The translations under genes and the position numbers were made by a program. This document shows, piece after piece, positions 25,471-36,006 of a stretch of DNA of 64,000 bases. The notes under the pieces were generated by a model, which was given only the letters and a program-made list of their open reading frames with translations, was not told where the DNA came from and did not search any database. Source of the DNA: CAIWHR01 sp963709525 (GTDB taxonomy: Bacteria; Pseudomonadota; Gammaproteobacteria; Burkholderiales; Casimicrobiaceae). The stretch is from positions 1-64,000 of the forward strand of contig CAVPXB010000015.1 of assembly GCA_963709525.1 (NCBI GenBank), in the 5' to 3' direction. Every line of letters starts with the position of its first letter. The first letter of the stretch is position 1.

Positions 25471-25954
25471 ATGTCCATTCGCATCCCCGTGTCCGCCGCG
25501 CTCGCCATCCTCGGCCTTGCCTTCCCCTTCTCGATCCATGCGCAAACCCCCTCCGCCCCGGCCAATCCCGCGCGCCGTGACGGCGCCTGCCGCCGCTCCG
25601 GCACCGGCGCCCGCCGCGGCGCCGGTCGCGCCCGTCGCCGGCATGGAGGGTCTCGCCGCGTATTACTCCGATCGTCTCGACGGGCGCAAGACGGCGAGCG
25701 GCCAGGTGTTCGATCAGTCGAAGCTCACCGCAGCGCACCCGACCCTCCCGTTCGGCACCATGGTCAAGGTGACCAACACCAGGAACAACCGCAGCGTCGT
25801 CGTGCGCATCAACGATCGCGGTCCGACGCACGCAGGGCGCGTCATCGACCTGTCGCGCGCCGCCGCCTCCAAACTGGGAATGCTCCGCTCCGGACTTGCG
25901 CCGGTGAAGCTCGAGGTGGTCAAGGACGCGCCGGCCAGGCAAGCGAAGAAGTAG
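25471..25954 (+). CDS. RlpA-like septal ring lipoprotein relative, frameshifted
   Basis: A double-psi beta-barrel protein of the RlpA family, which in relatives binds or cleaves denuded peptidoglycan at septa. The signal peptide (MSIRIPVSAALAILGLAF, from 25471) is in one frame; the barrel (GLAAYYSDRLDGRKTASGQ, PFGTMVKVTN, VVRINDRGPTHAGRVIDLS) is in the next, ending at 25954. The frames meet in an Ala/Pro-rich stretch near 25560-25590, where one extra base would explain the break. Without a correction the protein lacks its signal peptide. The 3' end overlaps convergent metF by 35 bases. Confidence 0.7.
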
Positions 25955-26807
25955 TTCCGACGTCGGACAGATGGAGCCGCTTCCAGATGGCTTCGGTCGG
26001 CGTTGCCTGGTTCATCGAGTAGAAATGCAGCCCCGGCGCGCCGCGCGCGAGCAGACCGGCGCACAGTTCGGTGACCACGTCGAGGCCGAAGGCGCGAATC
26101 GACGCGCGGTCGTCGCCGAAACCCTTCAGGCGCTCCTCGATCCAGCGCGGCATGTCGATCCGCGATTTTTCGCAGAAGCTCCTGAGCTGCGAGTAGTTCG
26201 TGATCGGCATGATGCCCGGGACGATGGGCACATTGCAGCCCAGCGCCGCGACGTCGGCGACAAACCGGTGATACGCATCGGCGTTGTAGAAGAACTGGGT
26301 GATCGCCGAGTTGGCGCCGGCCGCCACCTTGCGCACGAACGCAGCGAGGTCGTCCTTCGCGGAGCGCGCCTGCGGGTGGAACTCCGGGTAGGCGGCGACT
26401 TCGATGTGGAACCAGTCGCCCGTTTCCGCGCGGATGAACTCGACGAGCTCGTTCGCGTAGCGGAACTCTCCCGAGCTGCCGCCGGCCCCCGACGGAAGAT
26501 CGCCGCGCAAGGCGACCAGGCGCCGGATGCCCGCCTCGCGGTACGTCGCCAGCAACTCGGAGAGGCTGCCTCGCGACGACCCCATGCACGAGATGTGCGG
26601 CGCGACGGTGCGCCCCTCGCCGTGAATCTCCATGACCGTGGCAAGCGTGCCTTCCCGCGTCGAGCCTCCGGCACCAAAGGTCACCGAAAAAAACGCCGGT
26701 TCGAGTAGCGCCAGTTGCGCGCGCACTGCACGCAACTTCAGCGCAGCTTCATCGGTTTTCGGGGGAAAGAACTCGACGCTGAACAGGCGCCGGGGCGATT
26801 CGTCCAT
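25920..26807 (-). CDS. metF: 5,10-methylenetetrahydrofolate reductase
   Basis: A 295-residue FAD-dependent TIM-barrel enzyme making 5-methyltetrahydrofolate for methionine synthesis. Motifs: FSVEFFPPKTDEA near the start, FFSVTFGAGGSTREGT, HISCMG, RRLVALRGDLP, ITQFFYNADAYHRF and IVPGIMPITNYSQL. ATG 26807 (MDESPRR) is preferred; GTG 26813 is six bases earlier. It follows ahcY on the same strand with 67 bases between, so the methyl-cycle genes form a unit downstream of the SAH riboswitch. Confidence 0.95.
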   Translation of the reverse strand: MDESPRRLFSVEFFPPKTDEAALKLRAVRAQLALLEPAFFSVTFGAGGSTREGTLATVMEIHGEGRTVAPHISCMGSSRGSLSELLATYREAGIRRLVALRGDLPSGAGGSSGEFRYANELVEFIRAETGDWFHIEVAAYPEFHPQARSAKDDLAAFVRKVAAGANSAITQFFYNADAYHRFVADVAALGCNVPIVPGIMPITNYSQLRSFCEKSRIDMPRWIEERLKGFGDDRASIRAFGLDVVTELCAGLLARGAPGLHFYSMNQATPTEAIWKRLHLSDVGTTSSLAWPARP

Positions 26808-26874
26808 GAGCACGGTCCGGAATTGGGAAGAAGTTGGGCGTCGGTTCGGATGCGGTGGGCGCGAGCTTTCCTGC

Positions 26875-28305
<1,431 letters not shown>

Positions 28306-28397
28306 CGATCACTCCATCGTTGGTGTGACCGCGCGTTGCCGGGGGCGAGGGACTTGCGAACGCGCCCTCGTCACCCCGTGCGCGGAGCACGGTTCAA

Positions 28398-28476
28398 CGA
28401 GCGCGGTTGCGGATAGAGACACCCCGAGCCTGGCAGCCGCGGCGTGACCGCGACTGTTGCAACGCTCCTCGGGGGC
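28398..28476 (-). ncRNA. SAH riboswitch
   Basis: On the minus strand CCCCGAGGAGCGTTGCAAC, a variable stem, GCCAGGCTCGGGG and then AACCGCGCTCG. These are the two sides of helix P1, the conserved GAGGAGCGYTGCAAC core and the pseudoknot partner of the known S-adenosylhomocysteine riboswitch. It lies about 95 bases before ahcY, the gene this class controls in betaproteobacteria. Ligand binding is known to turn expression on. Confidence 0.88.
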
Positions 28477-28576
28477 CGGCAATTCTACATGATCCGGCGC
28501 AGCGCGCGCCGGCCAGCGTATATTCGGGCCGTTTGAACTCCATCAATCGCGCGCCACCCGCTCGCTCCTGAACGCC

Positions 28577-30139
28577 ATGAATGCTTCGTCACCGCAGTCC
28601 GACGCCTGGCTCGTCGCCGATGTCGGCGGCACCAATGTCCGCTTCGGCCTGGCCGTCTCCGGGCGGCCGGGAATCCTCGCGCCCGACAGCATCCGTGCGT
28701 TGCGCGTGGACGCCTTCGACACCTCGTCGGCGACCCGGCACTACCTCGACGCGATCGGCGCCCAGCCCTCCGGCGCGGTATACGCAGTCGCCGGACCGAC
28801 CGACGGCGCGTCGGCGCAACTCACCAATCATCGCTGGTCGTTCTCTGCGGCAGAGCTTCGCCACGCCCTGGGCATGAAGCAGGTGTCGCTGATCAATGAT
28901 TTCGCCGCGATCGCCCACGCGCTGCCGGCCCCCACCGACGCCGACCTGTCACCGCTGGGGCCCAGGATGGCGCCTGGCCGAGCAGCGGGACCTCGCACGC
29001 TTGCCGTGGTGGGACCTGGCACCGGACTGGGTGTAGCGGCGTTGATCCTGCGCAGCGGCGCGCCCATGGTCCTGGAAACCGAAGGCGGTCACGCCAGTTT
29101 TGCCCCGGAGACGCCGGAGGAAATCGAAATTCTTGCCCACCTCGCACGTCGCTTCGGCCGCGTTTCCTGGGAGCGCGTGCTGTGCGGCAGCGGACTCGTC
29201 AACATTCACCGCGCGCTGCGCGAAATGGCAGGCGACCCGCCTGCACGACCCCTCACGCCCGAAGGCATCACCGAGCGCGCGAATGCGGGGTCCGACCGGC
29301 ATAGCGTGCGGGCGGTGGAAGTTTTTTGCGGTCTGCTGGGCGCCTTTGCCGGCGATCTCGCGCTGGCCTTCGGCGCCTGGGACGGCGTCTACCTGGCCGG
29401 CGGCATACCGGTCCCGCTCGCACCGTGGCTTGAACAGGGGGAATTCCGCCGCCGGTTCGAGAACAAGGGGCGCTTCGCGGCGACGCTGGCGCGGGTCCCG
29501 GCAGCGTTGATCCTGCATCCCTATCCCGGCCTCCTGGGCGCCGCCTGCCGCGCCATGGCCGTCGCCGGAGAATCGGGTAGACGTTACGCGGGTACACCAT
29601 GCGAAAGGGCCGCATCGAGCGGCCCTTTCAGGGATGTCCGGCGCGTGCGCCGGCATAGGAAGGCGTTACGCCTTCTTGATTTTCTCGAGCATCTTGAAAA
29701 TGCCCTTCGGCGCGCCGACAAACAGACGCTTGTAGGCCTTGCTGAGGCAGCGGCGCTCGAGGGTGTTGCGACGGGTGCGGGAACGTTCGGCCATGGTTTT
29801 CTCCTTCGCGGCGTATGGGAAATTCCGGCGCGTGATGCCGCCGACGTTGAATGTCAAGGGAGACGGATTCTAGCAGACCCGGCGCTGTCGCGGGCCAAGG
29901 AGCCTCTGCACGACCGGCGAAAGGCGCTCGCTAGCGCTGGCCGATCCCGATGTTCCCGAACACGGCGGCGGCGTTCCGGGGAGCGCCGCGGACGTACTGC
30001 GGCGGTGCAACGACCGTGGCGCCGAGCTCGGCCGCCGCGTGCCAGGGCCAGCGCGGATTCCACAACAGCGCCCGGCCCAGCGCGACGAGGTCGGCGTCGC
30101 CGTTGGCCACGATCGCATCGGCCTGCTGCGGCTCGGTGA
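28577..30139 (+). CDS. glk: Glucokinase, reading frame runs past normal end
   Basis: A ROK-independent, Glk-type glucokinase phosphorylating glucose with ATP. ATP-binding ADVGGTNVRFGLA at residues 13-25, LINDFAAIAHALP, the phosphate-binding VVGPGTGLGVAAL, the ETEGGHASFAP motif and VYLAGGIPVPLAPWL are all present. Family similarity ends near LLGAACRAMAV (about 29560, residue 330). The frame then stays open to 30139 through a terminator hairpin and across two minus-strand genes. A TAG at 29578 in another frame would give a normal-sized protein, so a lost base near 29570 is likely and the real end is about 29580. Confidence 0.8.
   Translation: MNASSPQSDAWLVADVGGTNVRFGLAVSGRPGILAPDSIRALRVDAFDTSSATRHYLDAIGAQPSGAVYAVAGPTDGASAQLTNHRWSFSAAELRHALGMKQVSLINDFAAIAHALPAPTDADLSPLGPRMAPGRAAGPRTLAVVGPGTGLGVAALILRSGAPMVLETEGGHASFAPETPEEIEILAHLARRFGRVSWERVLCGSGLVNIHRALREMAGDPPARPLTPEGITERANAGSDRHSVRAVEVFCGLLGAFAGDLALAFGAWDGVYLAGGIPVPLAPWLEQGEFRRRFENKGRFAATLARVPAALILHPYPGLLGAACRAMAVAGESGRRYAGTPCERAASSGPFRDVRRVRRHRKALRLLDFLEHLENALRRADKQTLVGLAEAAALEGVATGAGTFGHGFLLRGVWEIPARDAADVECQGRRILADPALSRAKEPLHDRRKALASAGRSRCSRTRRRRSGERRGRTAAVQRPWRRARPPRARASADSTTAPGPARRGRRRRWPRSHRPAAAR
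29603..29629. terminator. Bidirectional terminator hairpin
   Basis: GAAAGGGCCGC-ATCGA-GCGGCCCTTTC: a perfect 11-bp stem with a five-base loop and A/T tracts at both sides. It sits between the expected end of glk and the convergent 42-residue gene, so it can end transcription both ways. Confidence 0.7.
29666..29794 (-). CDS. Small basic protein, 42 residues
   Basis: A 42-residue lysine/arginine-rich protein (MAERSRTRRNTLERRC at the start, LEKIKKA at the end). I do not recognise the family. It is supported by a GAAGGAG ribosome-binding site six bases before ATG 29794, by coding-like composition unlike the shadow frames around it, and by the terminator 37 bases downstream. Its size and charge would suit an RNA- or ribosome-associated protein, but that is a guess. 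Confidence 0.5.
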   Translation of the reverse strand: MAERSRTRRNTLERRCLSKAYKRLFVGAPKGIFKMLEKIKKA

Positions 30140-31043
30140 TCATGCCCACGGTCATTGTCGTCATGCCGGTCGCCTCGCGGATCGAACGCGCGAAAGGCAC
30201 CTGGAAGCCCGGCCCGGGAACGATGTGCTGCGCGGGGGTCAAGCCTCCCGTCGACACGTCGATCCAGTCGCAGCCGGCGGCCTTGAGCCGGTGGGCGAGG
30301 ACGATGGTTTCATCGAGCGACCAGCCGCCTTCGGCCCAATCGGTCGCGGACACCCGCACGCCCAGCGGCCGGGATGCGGGCCAGGCCTCGCGCACCGCGG
30401 CGAACACCTCCAGCGGATAGCGGAGCCGGTGGTCGAGGCGCCCGCCATACGCGTCGTCGCGGTGGTTGGCGAGCGGCGACAGGAACTGGTGCAGCAGATA
30501 GCCGTGCGCCATGTGAATCTCGGCCGCATCGAGATCGATGTCGGCCGCGCGTCGCGCCGCCGCGACGAAAGCGTCGCGAATGCGCGCCATCGCTGCGAGA
30601 TCGAGCGCGATCGGCGCCGCCTCGCCGGCCGCGTAGGGCAGCGCCGAAGGCGCCACGGTCTCCCAGCCGCCCGCGCCCGGCGCCAGCAGCTTGCCGCCGT
30701 CCCAGGGCCGCTGCGAAGAGGCCTTGCGACCGGCGTGCGCAAGCTGGATGCCGACCGGCACCCCGGGCATCTGCGCGCGAGCCCGCCGCAGCGTCGCGGC
30801 AAACGCTTCGGCGCGGGCGTCGTCCCAGATGCCGAGGCAATGTGTCGAGATGCGTCCCTCGGGACTCACCGCCGTCGCTTCGGTCAGCAGCAGGCCGACC
30901 CCGGACTCGAGCAACTGCGTCCAGTGCGCGAGATGCCAGTCGGTGGCGAAGCCATCGATCGCCGAGTACTGGCACATCGGCGAAACGACGATGCGATTGG
31001 GCAGGACGAGTTCGCGCAGCGCGATGCGATCGAAGAGGTTCAT
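29931..31043 (-). CDS. NADH:flavin oxidoreductase, Old Yellow Enzyme family
   Basis: A 370-residue FMN-dependent ene-reductase of the YqjM/XenA-like branch. Features: RIVVSPMCQYSAIDGFATDWH with the FMN-site cysteine typical of this branch, GIQLAHAGRKAS, AAEIHMAHGYLLHQFLSPLANHRDDAYGG (residues about 175-203, holding the substrate-binding H-N/H pair) and a C-terminal phosphate-binding region ADLVALGRALLWNP. These enzymes reduce activated alkenes; the natural substrate is unknown. ATG 31043 is 11 bases after the metK stop, so it belongs to the metK unit. Confidence 0.92.
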   Translation of the reverse strand: MNLFDRIALRELVLPNRIVVSPMCQYSAIDGFATDWHLAHWTQLLESGVGLLLTEATAVSPEGRISTHCLGIWDDARAEAFAATLRRARAQMPGVPVGIQLAHAGRKASSQRPWDGGKLLAPGAGGWETVAPSALPYAAGEAAPIALDLAAMARIRDAFVAAARRAADIDLDAAEIHMAHGYLLHQFLSPLANHRDDAYGGRLDHRLRYPLEVFAAVREAWPASRPLGVRVSATDWAEGGWSLDETIVLAHRLKAAGCDWIDVSTGGLTPAQHIVPGPGFQVPFARSIREATGMTTMTVGMITEPQQADAIVANGDADLVALGRALLWNPRWPWHAAAELGATVVAPPQYVRGAPRNAAAVFGNIGIGQR

Positions 31044-31054
31044 GACCTGTCTGC

Positions 31055-32234
31055 CTACAGACCGGCCGCAGCCTTGAGCGCTTCCGCCTTGTCGGTCGCC
31101 TCCCACGTGAACTCGGGCTCGTCGCGGCCAAAATGACCGTAGGCGGCGGTCTTGAGGTAGATCGGGCGCAGCAGGTTCAGCATCCTGGACGATGCCCTTC
31201 GGCCGCAGGTCGAAATGCGCGTTGACCAGCGCTCGCGATCTTGCTCGTCCGCCGATCCTGCCGGTGCCTTCGGTGTAGACCGTCACGTTGATCGGATGGG
31301 CCACGCCGATGGCGTAGGAAAGCTGCACCTGGCATTGCTCGCGCGATGCCGGCGGCGACGATGTTCTTGGCCACGTAACGCGCTGCGTAGGCGGCGGAGC
31401 GATCGACCTTCGACGGGTCCTTGCCTCGAAAATGCGCCACCGCCGTGCGGCGCCGCGCCGCCGTAGGTGTCGACGATGATCTTGCGTCCGGTGAGCCCCG
31501 CGTCTCCGTGCGGGCCGCCGATCTCGAAGCGCCCGGTCGGATTGACCAGGTACTTGGTGCCCTTCAGCATCCTCCGTGGGCAGCACCGGTTTGATGATCT
31601 CGTCGATCACCGCCTCGGCGAGCGCGCCTGGCGCTCGTTCATGCTGGGATGGTGCTGCGTCGACAGCACGACGGTGTCGATCGCGACCGGCTTGCCGCCT
31701 TCGTAGCGGACGGTGACCTGCGACTTGGCGTCGGGCCGCAGCCACGGCAAGCGGCCGTCCTTGCGCACTTCGCTTTGCCGCTGGACGAGGCGATGCGCGT
31801 AATAGATCGGCAACGGCATCAGCGTCGGCGTCTCGTCGCAGGCGTAGCCGAACATCATGCCCTGGTCGCCGGCGCCCTGGTTCAGGTACTCGTCCGATGC
31901 GTGGTCGACGCCGCGCGCGATGTCGGCGACTGGCGGCCAATAGCACACCATGACCGCGCAGCCATCGGCGTCGAAACACAGTTCGGGGTCGTTGTAGCCG
32001 ATCCGGCGAATGGTGTCGCGCGCGATCTGCGCATAGTCGTGCATGTGGCTTGGTGGTGATCTCGCCGGTCATGACGACGAGACCGGTCGACACCAATGTT
32101 TCGGCCGCCACCCGCCCCGTCGGCTCAGCGGTTAGAATCGCGTCCAGCACCGCATCGGAAATCTGGTCGGCCACCTTGTCCGGATGACCTTCCGAGACCG
32201 ATTCCGACGTGAAAAGAAAATCGCTCATTGCCAT
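31055..32234 (-). pseudogene. metK: metK, S-adenosylmethionine synthetase with about seven frameshifts
   Basis: All parts of MetK are recognisable across three minus-strand frames: MAMSDFLFTSESVSEGHPDKVADQ (split here as start and motif, about 32234-32160), DYAQIARDTIRRIGYND, the GAGDQGMMFGYACDE motif, VLSTQHHPS, IIKPVLP, NPTGRFEIGGPHGDAGLTGRKIIVDTYGG (around 31560-31470), KVDRSAAYAARYVAKN and LKAAAGL at 31057. Frame changes occur near 32048, 31625, 31570, 31440, 31345, 31255 and 31190. At 32048 and 31188, removing one extra base restores the family sequence. MetK is normally essential, so these are more likely assembly errors than true decay, but as given no intact enzyme is encoded. Confidence 0.85.
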
Positions 32235-32350
32235 GACTCCCCATAAGCGGGCGCCCCCGGGCGCACGCGGCAAAAGCGAGGATTCTAGCAGGTCGGACTC
32301 GCGCGCCGCCCCGCGCGCGCTGGCTTGTCCGGCATAGCTCAGCGCCTGCC

Positions 32351-33353
32351 ATGCCCGTCGAATCCGCCTCCCACGAAGCCGTTGCCCGTGCCGTCGGACT
32401 GCTGCGCCGCGGCGACCTCGTGGCGTTTCCCACCGAAACCGTGTACGGGCTGGGCGCGGACGCGTCGAACCCGGAGGCAGTGGCGCCGGATCTTTGCCGC
32501 CAAAGGGCGCCCTGCCGACCACCCGGTGATCGTCCATCTCGCTCGTGCCGGGGCGCTCGATGCCTGGGCGCGCGACGTGCCGGACGAGGCGCGCGCGCTG
32601 GCCGACGCGTTCTGGCCGGGACCGCTGACGCTGGTGCTGCCGCGGGCCACGGGGGTGGGCGATTTCGTCACCGGCGGCCAGGACACGGTCGGCCTGCGCG
32701 TACCCGCGCATCCCGTCGCCCGCGCGCTGCTGCAGGCCTTTGCCGAGGGCAGCGATGCCGGCATTGCCGCCCCCTCGGCCAATCGTTTCGGCCGCATCTC
32801 CCCGACCACCGCCGCGCATGTCGCCGCCGACCTCGAGGACGCGGTGGCGCTGATCCTCGACGGCGGCGCCTGCAATGTGGGCATCGAGTCGACCATCGTC
32901 GCTTTCGCTGCGGCGGGACCGATGCTGCTGCGCCCCGGCGGCATCGGCATCGACGCCCTCGCGCGGGTGCTGGGTCGCCCGCCGCGCAGTGCGGACGCTT
33001 CCGCGCCGCGCGCGTCGGGAACGCTTGCCGCGCATTACGCGCCGCACACACGCTCGCAACTGCTGCTGGCCAGAGCGCTCGTCGCCGAACTGGAACAGCG
33101 CGTCGACCGCGACGAGAATCCTGCGGTGCTCGCGCGCACGGTCGCGAAGCCCGGCGATTTCGAAGGCCGCTGGATTGCGGCGCCTGCCGAGCCCGCGCGC
33201 TACGCGCATGATCTCTATGCCAACCTGCGCGCGCTCGACGACGCGGATGCCGACGAAATCCTGATCGAAGCCCCGCCCGACGACCCGGAATGGCTGGCGG
33301 TGCGCGATCGGTTGCAGCGCGCCACCCAGGGCCAGGACGACGACCGCGACTGA
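32351..33353 (+). CDS. tsaC: Threonylcarbamoyl-AMP synthase (Sua5/TsaC), frameshifted
   Basis: The YrdC/Sua5 enzyme that makes threonylcarbamoyl-AMP for tRNA t6A37 formation. Residues about 1-45 (MPVESASHEAVARAVGLLRR and VAFPTETVYGLGADA) are in one frame; from about 32488 the rest (IFAAKGRPADHPVIVHL, WPGPLTLVLPRA, APSANRFGRISPT, and a C-terminal Sua5 domain with GTLAAHYAPHT) is in the next. One extra base in the GGCGCCGGATC stretch explains the shift. Total length of about 334 residues fits the long Sua5 form. The 53-base repeat arm starts at its stop codon. Confidence 0.85.
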
Positions 33354-33405
33354 GAGGCTGAGAGTCTTTCGATCATGCCCGCTCATCACGCCAGAAGACG
33401 CCCGG
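33354..33405 (+). repeat. Second copy of the palindrome arm
   Basis: GAGAGGCTGAGAGTCTTTCG and the following bases to AGACGCCC match the left arm of the 21174-21338 palindrome without a mismatch over about 52 bases. Here too it begins at the stop codon of the preceding gene. It contains the ATG used as start of the glycerate kinase frame. Confidence 0.85.
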
Positions 33406-34554
33406 TCATCGTGCTGGCGCCCGATTCGTTCAAGGGGTCGCTGGACGCCCCCGCCGTCTGCGCGGCAATCGCCACCGGCTTGCGCCGGGTGTGGCCCGAA
33501 GCGAGCATTCGTTCGCGCCCGATGGCCGACGGCGGCGAGGGCACGCTCGACGCGGTGCTCGCGGCGTGCGGCGCACTGTCGGCGCGTGCGCGCGCCGAGG
33601 TGCGCGGCGCGGCGGGCGACGCGGTCAGCGCGGACTACGGCGTGCTGGACGAAGACGGGCGCCGCACCGCAGTGATCGAAGTCGCGCAGGTCGTGGGCAT
33701 CACCGACGAGCGGGCGATGACCGCGCCGGTCACCCGACGCGACACGCGCGGCGTCGGCGAACTCATTCGCCGCCTGCTCGACGCCGGCATTCGCCGGTTC
33801 ATGATCGGACTGGGCGGCAGCAGCACCAACGACGGCGGTGCCGGCCTCCTGTGCGCGCTGGGGCTCGCGCTGCGCGACGCCCAGGGCGCCGCACTCGAAC
33901 CGACCCCGGAAGGTCTCGCCGGACTGGCCTCGGTTGCGGCAACGCAGCTCGATCCCCGGCTCGCCGAGAGTTCGATCACCCTCATGTCGGACGTCAACAA
34001 CCCGTTCTGCGGCGAGCGCGGCGCCACCGCTATCTTCGGTCCGCAGAAAGGCGTCGGCTGCCGCGCAGGTGGCCGCGATAGACGCGACGCTTGCCCGTTA
34101 CGCCGCGCTGGCGGAGGGCGCCGTCGGTCGCAATGCAGCGGCGAATCCCGGCGCCGGCGCGGCAGGCGGGCTGGGATTCGCGCTGCAGCTCATCGGCGGC
34201 GAGTTCCGGTCGGGCGCGGCGGTGGTCGCCGATCTGATCGGTCTCGACGCGGCGCTTGAAGGTGCCGATTGGGCGTTCACCGGCGAAGGGCGCACCGACA
34301 CCCAAACCCTGCTCGCCAAGGCGCCGTTCGTCGTGGCGCAGCGCGCCGCGCGCGCGGGCGTGCCGATCACGCTGCTATCGGGGGCCGTGGATGCGGCGGC
34401 GCTGCCGGCGCTGGGGCAGCATTACGCCGGCGCCTTCGCACTGCCCGGCGGGCCGGCGACGCTGGCCGACTGCATCGCCCACGCACCGGCATTGCTTGCC
34501 GATCGCGCCGAGCAGATCGCGCGGGTGATCGCCAGCGCGCTCAACCGGCGCTGA
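33375..34554 (+). CDS. Glycerate kinase, frameshifted
   Basis: A GlxK/GarK-type glycerate kinase phosphorylating D-glycerate. Motifs in the first frame: VIVLAPDSFKGSLDA, RPMADGGEGTLDAV, MIGLGGSSTNDGGAGLL and VNNPFCGERGATAIFGPQKG; the second frame from about 34060 continues AAQVAAIDATLARYA, NPGAGAAGGLGFAL, DWAFTGEGRTDTQT and GVPITLLSGAV to 34554. A single extra G near 34060 accounts for the shift. The annotated start MPAHHARRRP is encoded by the repeat arm; the natural start is probably near VIVLAPDS at about 33405. Confidence 0.82.
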
Positions 34555-34563
34555 CCGAAGGGG

Positions 34564-35391
34564 CTATCCGATGCCCCAGGTGCTCCAGGCTTTCCACAGC
34601 ATGTAGGCGGCAAGCACATAGAGCAGCAGCGCGAACGCGCGTTTCAGCTTCTTGACCGGCCACCTGTGCGCGGTGCGGGCGCCCATCGGCGCCATCAGCA
34701 TGCTCGCCGCGACGATGGCGAACAGCGCCGGCAAATAGATGTAGCCCAGCGTCAGCGGCGGCATGCCCTGCAGGCGCAAGCCGGCAATCACGAATCCGAC
34801 CGTGCCCGCAATCGCAATCGGCAGGCCGAGCGCCGCCGACGTCGCGACCGCATTGTGGATCTTGACGTTGCACCAGCTCATGAACGGCACCGAGAGAAAA
34901 CCGCCGCCGGCCCCCACCATGCTCGAGACGAGGCCGATCCCGCCCCCGACGCCGAACAGCCCGGCCTTGCCCGGCAGTTCGCGCGTGGGCTTGGGCTTTT
35001 TGTCGAACAGCATCTGCGTGGCCGAGAAGGCCACGAACACGCCGAAGAACAGCGCCACCGCCGACGTCGACATGCCGCCGATGACCTGCGGACCGATGAG
35101 CGAACCGACGATGATGCCTGGCGCCAGCCCCGCCACGACCGGCCACAGCACCGCCCCGTGCCGATGATGCTCGCGTGCCGACGAGATCGACGTGAAGATG
35201 ATCGTCGCCGTCGAGGTCGCGATCGCCATGTGGACCACGTGTGCCAGCGGGAAGGCCTCGCGCGTGAAGAGGATGGTGAGGATCGGCACCATCGTCATGC
35301 CGCCGCCGATGCCCAGCAATCCCGCGAGGAATCCGACCAGGCAACCCAGCACCACGAACACGACCAGCAACCCGACATCCACACCCATCAT
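34564..35391 (-). CDS. TauE/SafE family sulfite/anion exporter
   Basis: A 275-residue inner-membrane protein of the TauE/SafE family with about eight hydrophobic segments in two related halves, each opening with a glycine-rich loop: FLAGLLGIGGGMTMVPIL and GLVSSMVGAGGGFLSVPFM. Members export sulfite, sulfoacetate or related organic anions; substrate is not predictable here. ATG 35391 overlaps the stop of the EVE gene by four bases, so the two are translationally coupled. It is convergent with glycerate kinase, nine bases apart. Confidence 0.88.
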   Translation of the reverse strand: MMGVDVGLLVVFVVLGCLVGFLAGLLGIGGGMTMVPILTILFTREAFPLAHVVHMAIATSTATIIFTSISSAREHHRHGAVLWPVVAGLAPGIIVGSLIGPQVIGGMSTSAVALFFGVFVAFSATQMLFDKKPKPTRELPGKAGLFGVGGGIGLVSSMVGAGGGFLSVPFMSWCNVKIHNAVATSAALGLPIAIAGTVGFVIAGLRLQGMPPLTLGYIYLPALFAIVAASMLMAPMGARTAHRWPVKKLKRAFALLLYVLAAYMLWKAWSTWGIG

Positions 35392-35855
35392 GATTTCTTT
35401 CCTGCGAGAGCGACGATCGCCGACCACTCGGCGGGTTCGACCGGCGTGATCGACAAGCGGTTGCCCCGCTGCAGCAGCGTCATGCCCGCAAGCGCGGGCA
35501 GCGAGCGCAGCAGCGCCAGGGGAATGAGGCGGGTCTTCTCGACCAACTTCACCTCGACATTGAACCAGCGCGGCGCATCGGGCGTCGCCTTCGGATCGTA
35601 ATACTTGCTGCGGGGATCGAACTGCGTGCCATCGGGGGTCGCGGCGGCGGACACGGCGACGATGCCGGCAATGCCCGGCACGGGGCAGCTCGAATGGTAG
35701 AAAAAAGCGCGATCGCCGACTTTCATGTCGTCACGCATGAAATTGCGCGCCTGATAGTTGCGCACGCCGAACCACTGGACGGACTGTCGTTTCGCCGCGG
35801 CAAGATCGTCGATCGAGAACTCGGCGGGCTCGGATTTCAGCAGCCAGTAGCGCAC
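35388..35855 (-). CDS. EVE domain protein
   Basis: A 155-residue single-domain EVE (PUA-like) protein. YWLLKSEPAEFSIDDL, VQWFGVRNYQARNFMRD, GDRAFFYHSSC and GIAGIVAV are characteristic. The fold binds modified bases in DNA or RNA in relatives, and stand-alone members are widespread housekeeping-like proteins in proteobacteria. The GTG at 35855 gives the conserved VRYWLLKSEP start; no strong ribosome-binding site is seen. It overlaps the TauE gene by four bases. Confidence 0.85.
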   Translation of the reverse strand: MRYWLLKSEPAEFSIDDLAAAKRQSVQWFGVRNYQARNFMRDDMKVGDRAFFYHSSCPVPGIAGIVAVSAAATPDGTQFDPRSKYYDPKATPDAPRWFNVEVKLVEKTRLIPLALLRSLPALAGMTLLQRGNRLSITPVEPAEWSAIVALAGKKS

Positions 35856-36006
35856 GCGGTATCCGCAACGATCCAGGAGAACAAAAAAATCGATTCTAGT
35901 TGAAGCACTTAGCTTTAGCCACTGCGTTCTGGCAACATCCCGCGTCGATAGGCGGCGCACAATGGGCGACCTGACCGTGCAACGGCGCGCTGCCTCGAGG
36001 ACGAGC

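Noticed and set aside
29931..33389. Minus-strand open frame of over 1100 codons
   Set aside because: It is the join of the Old Yellow Enzyme gene, pieces of frameshifted metK and shadow sequence of the plus-strand tsaC; it does not encode one protein.
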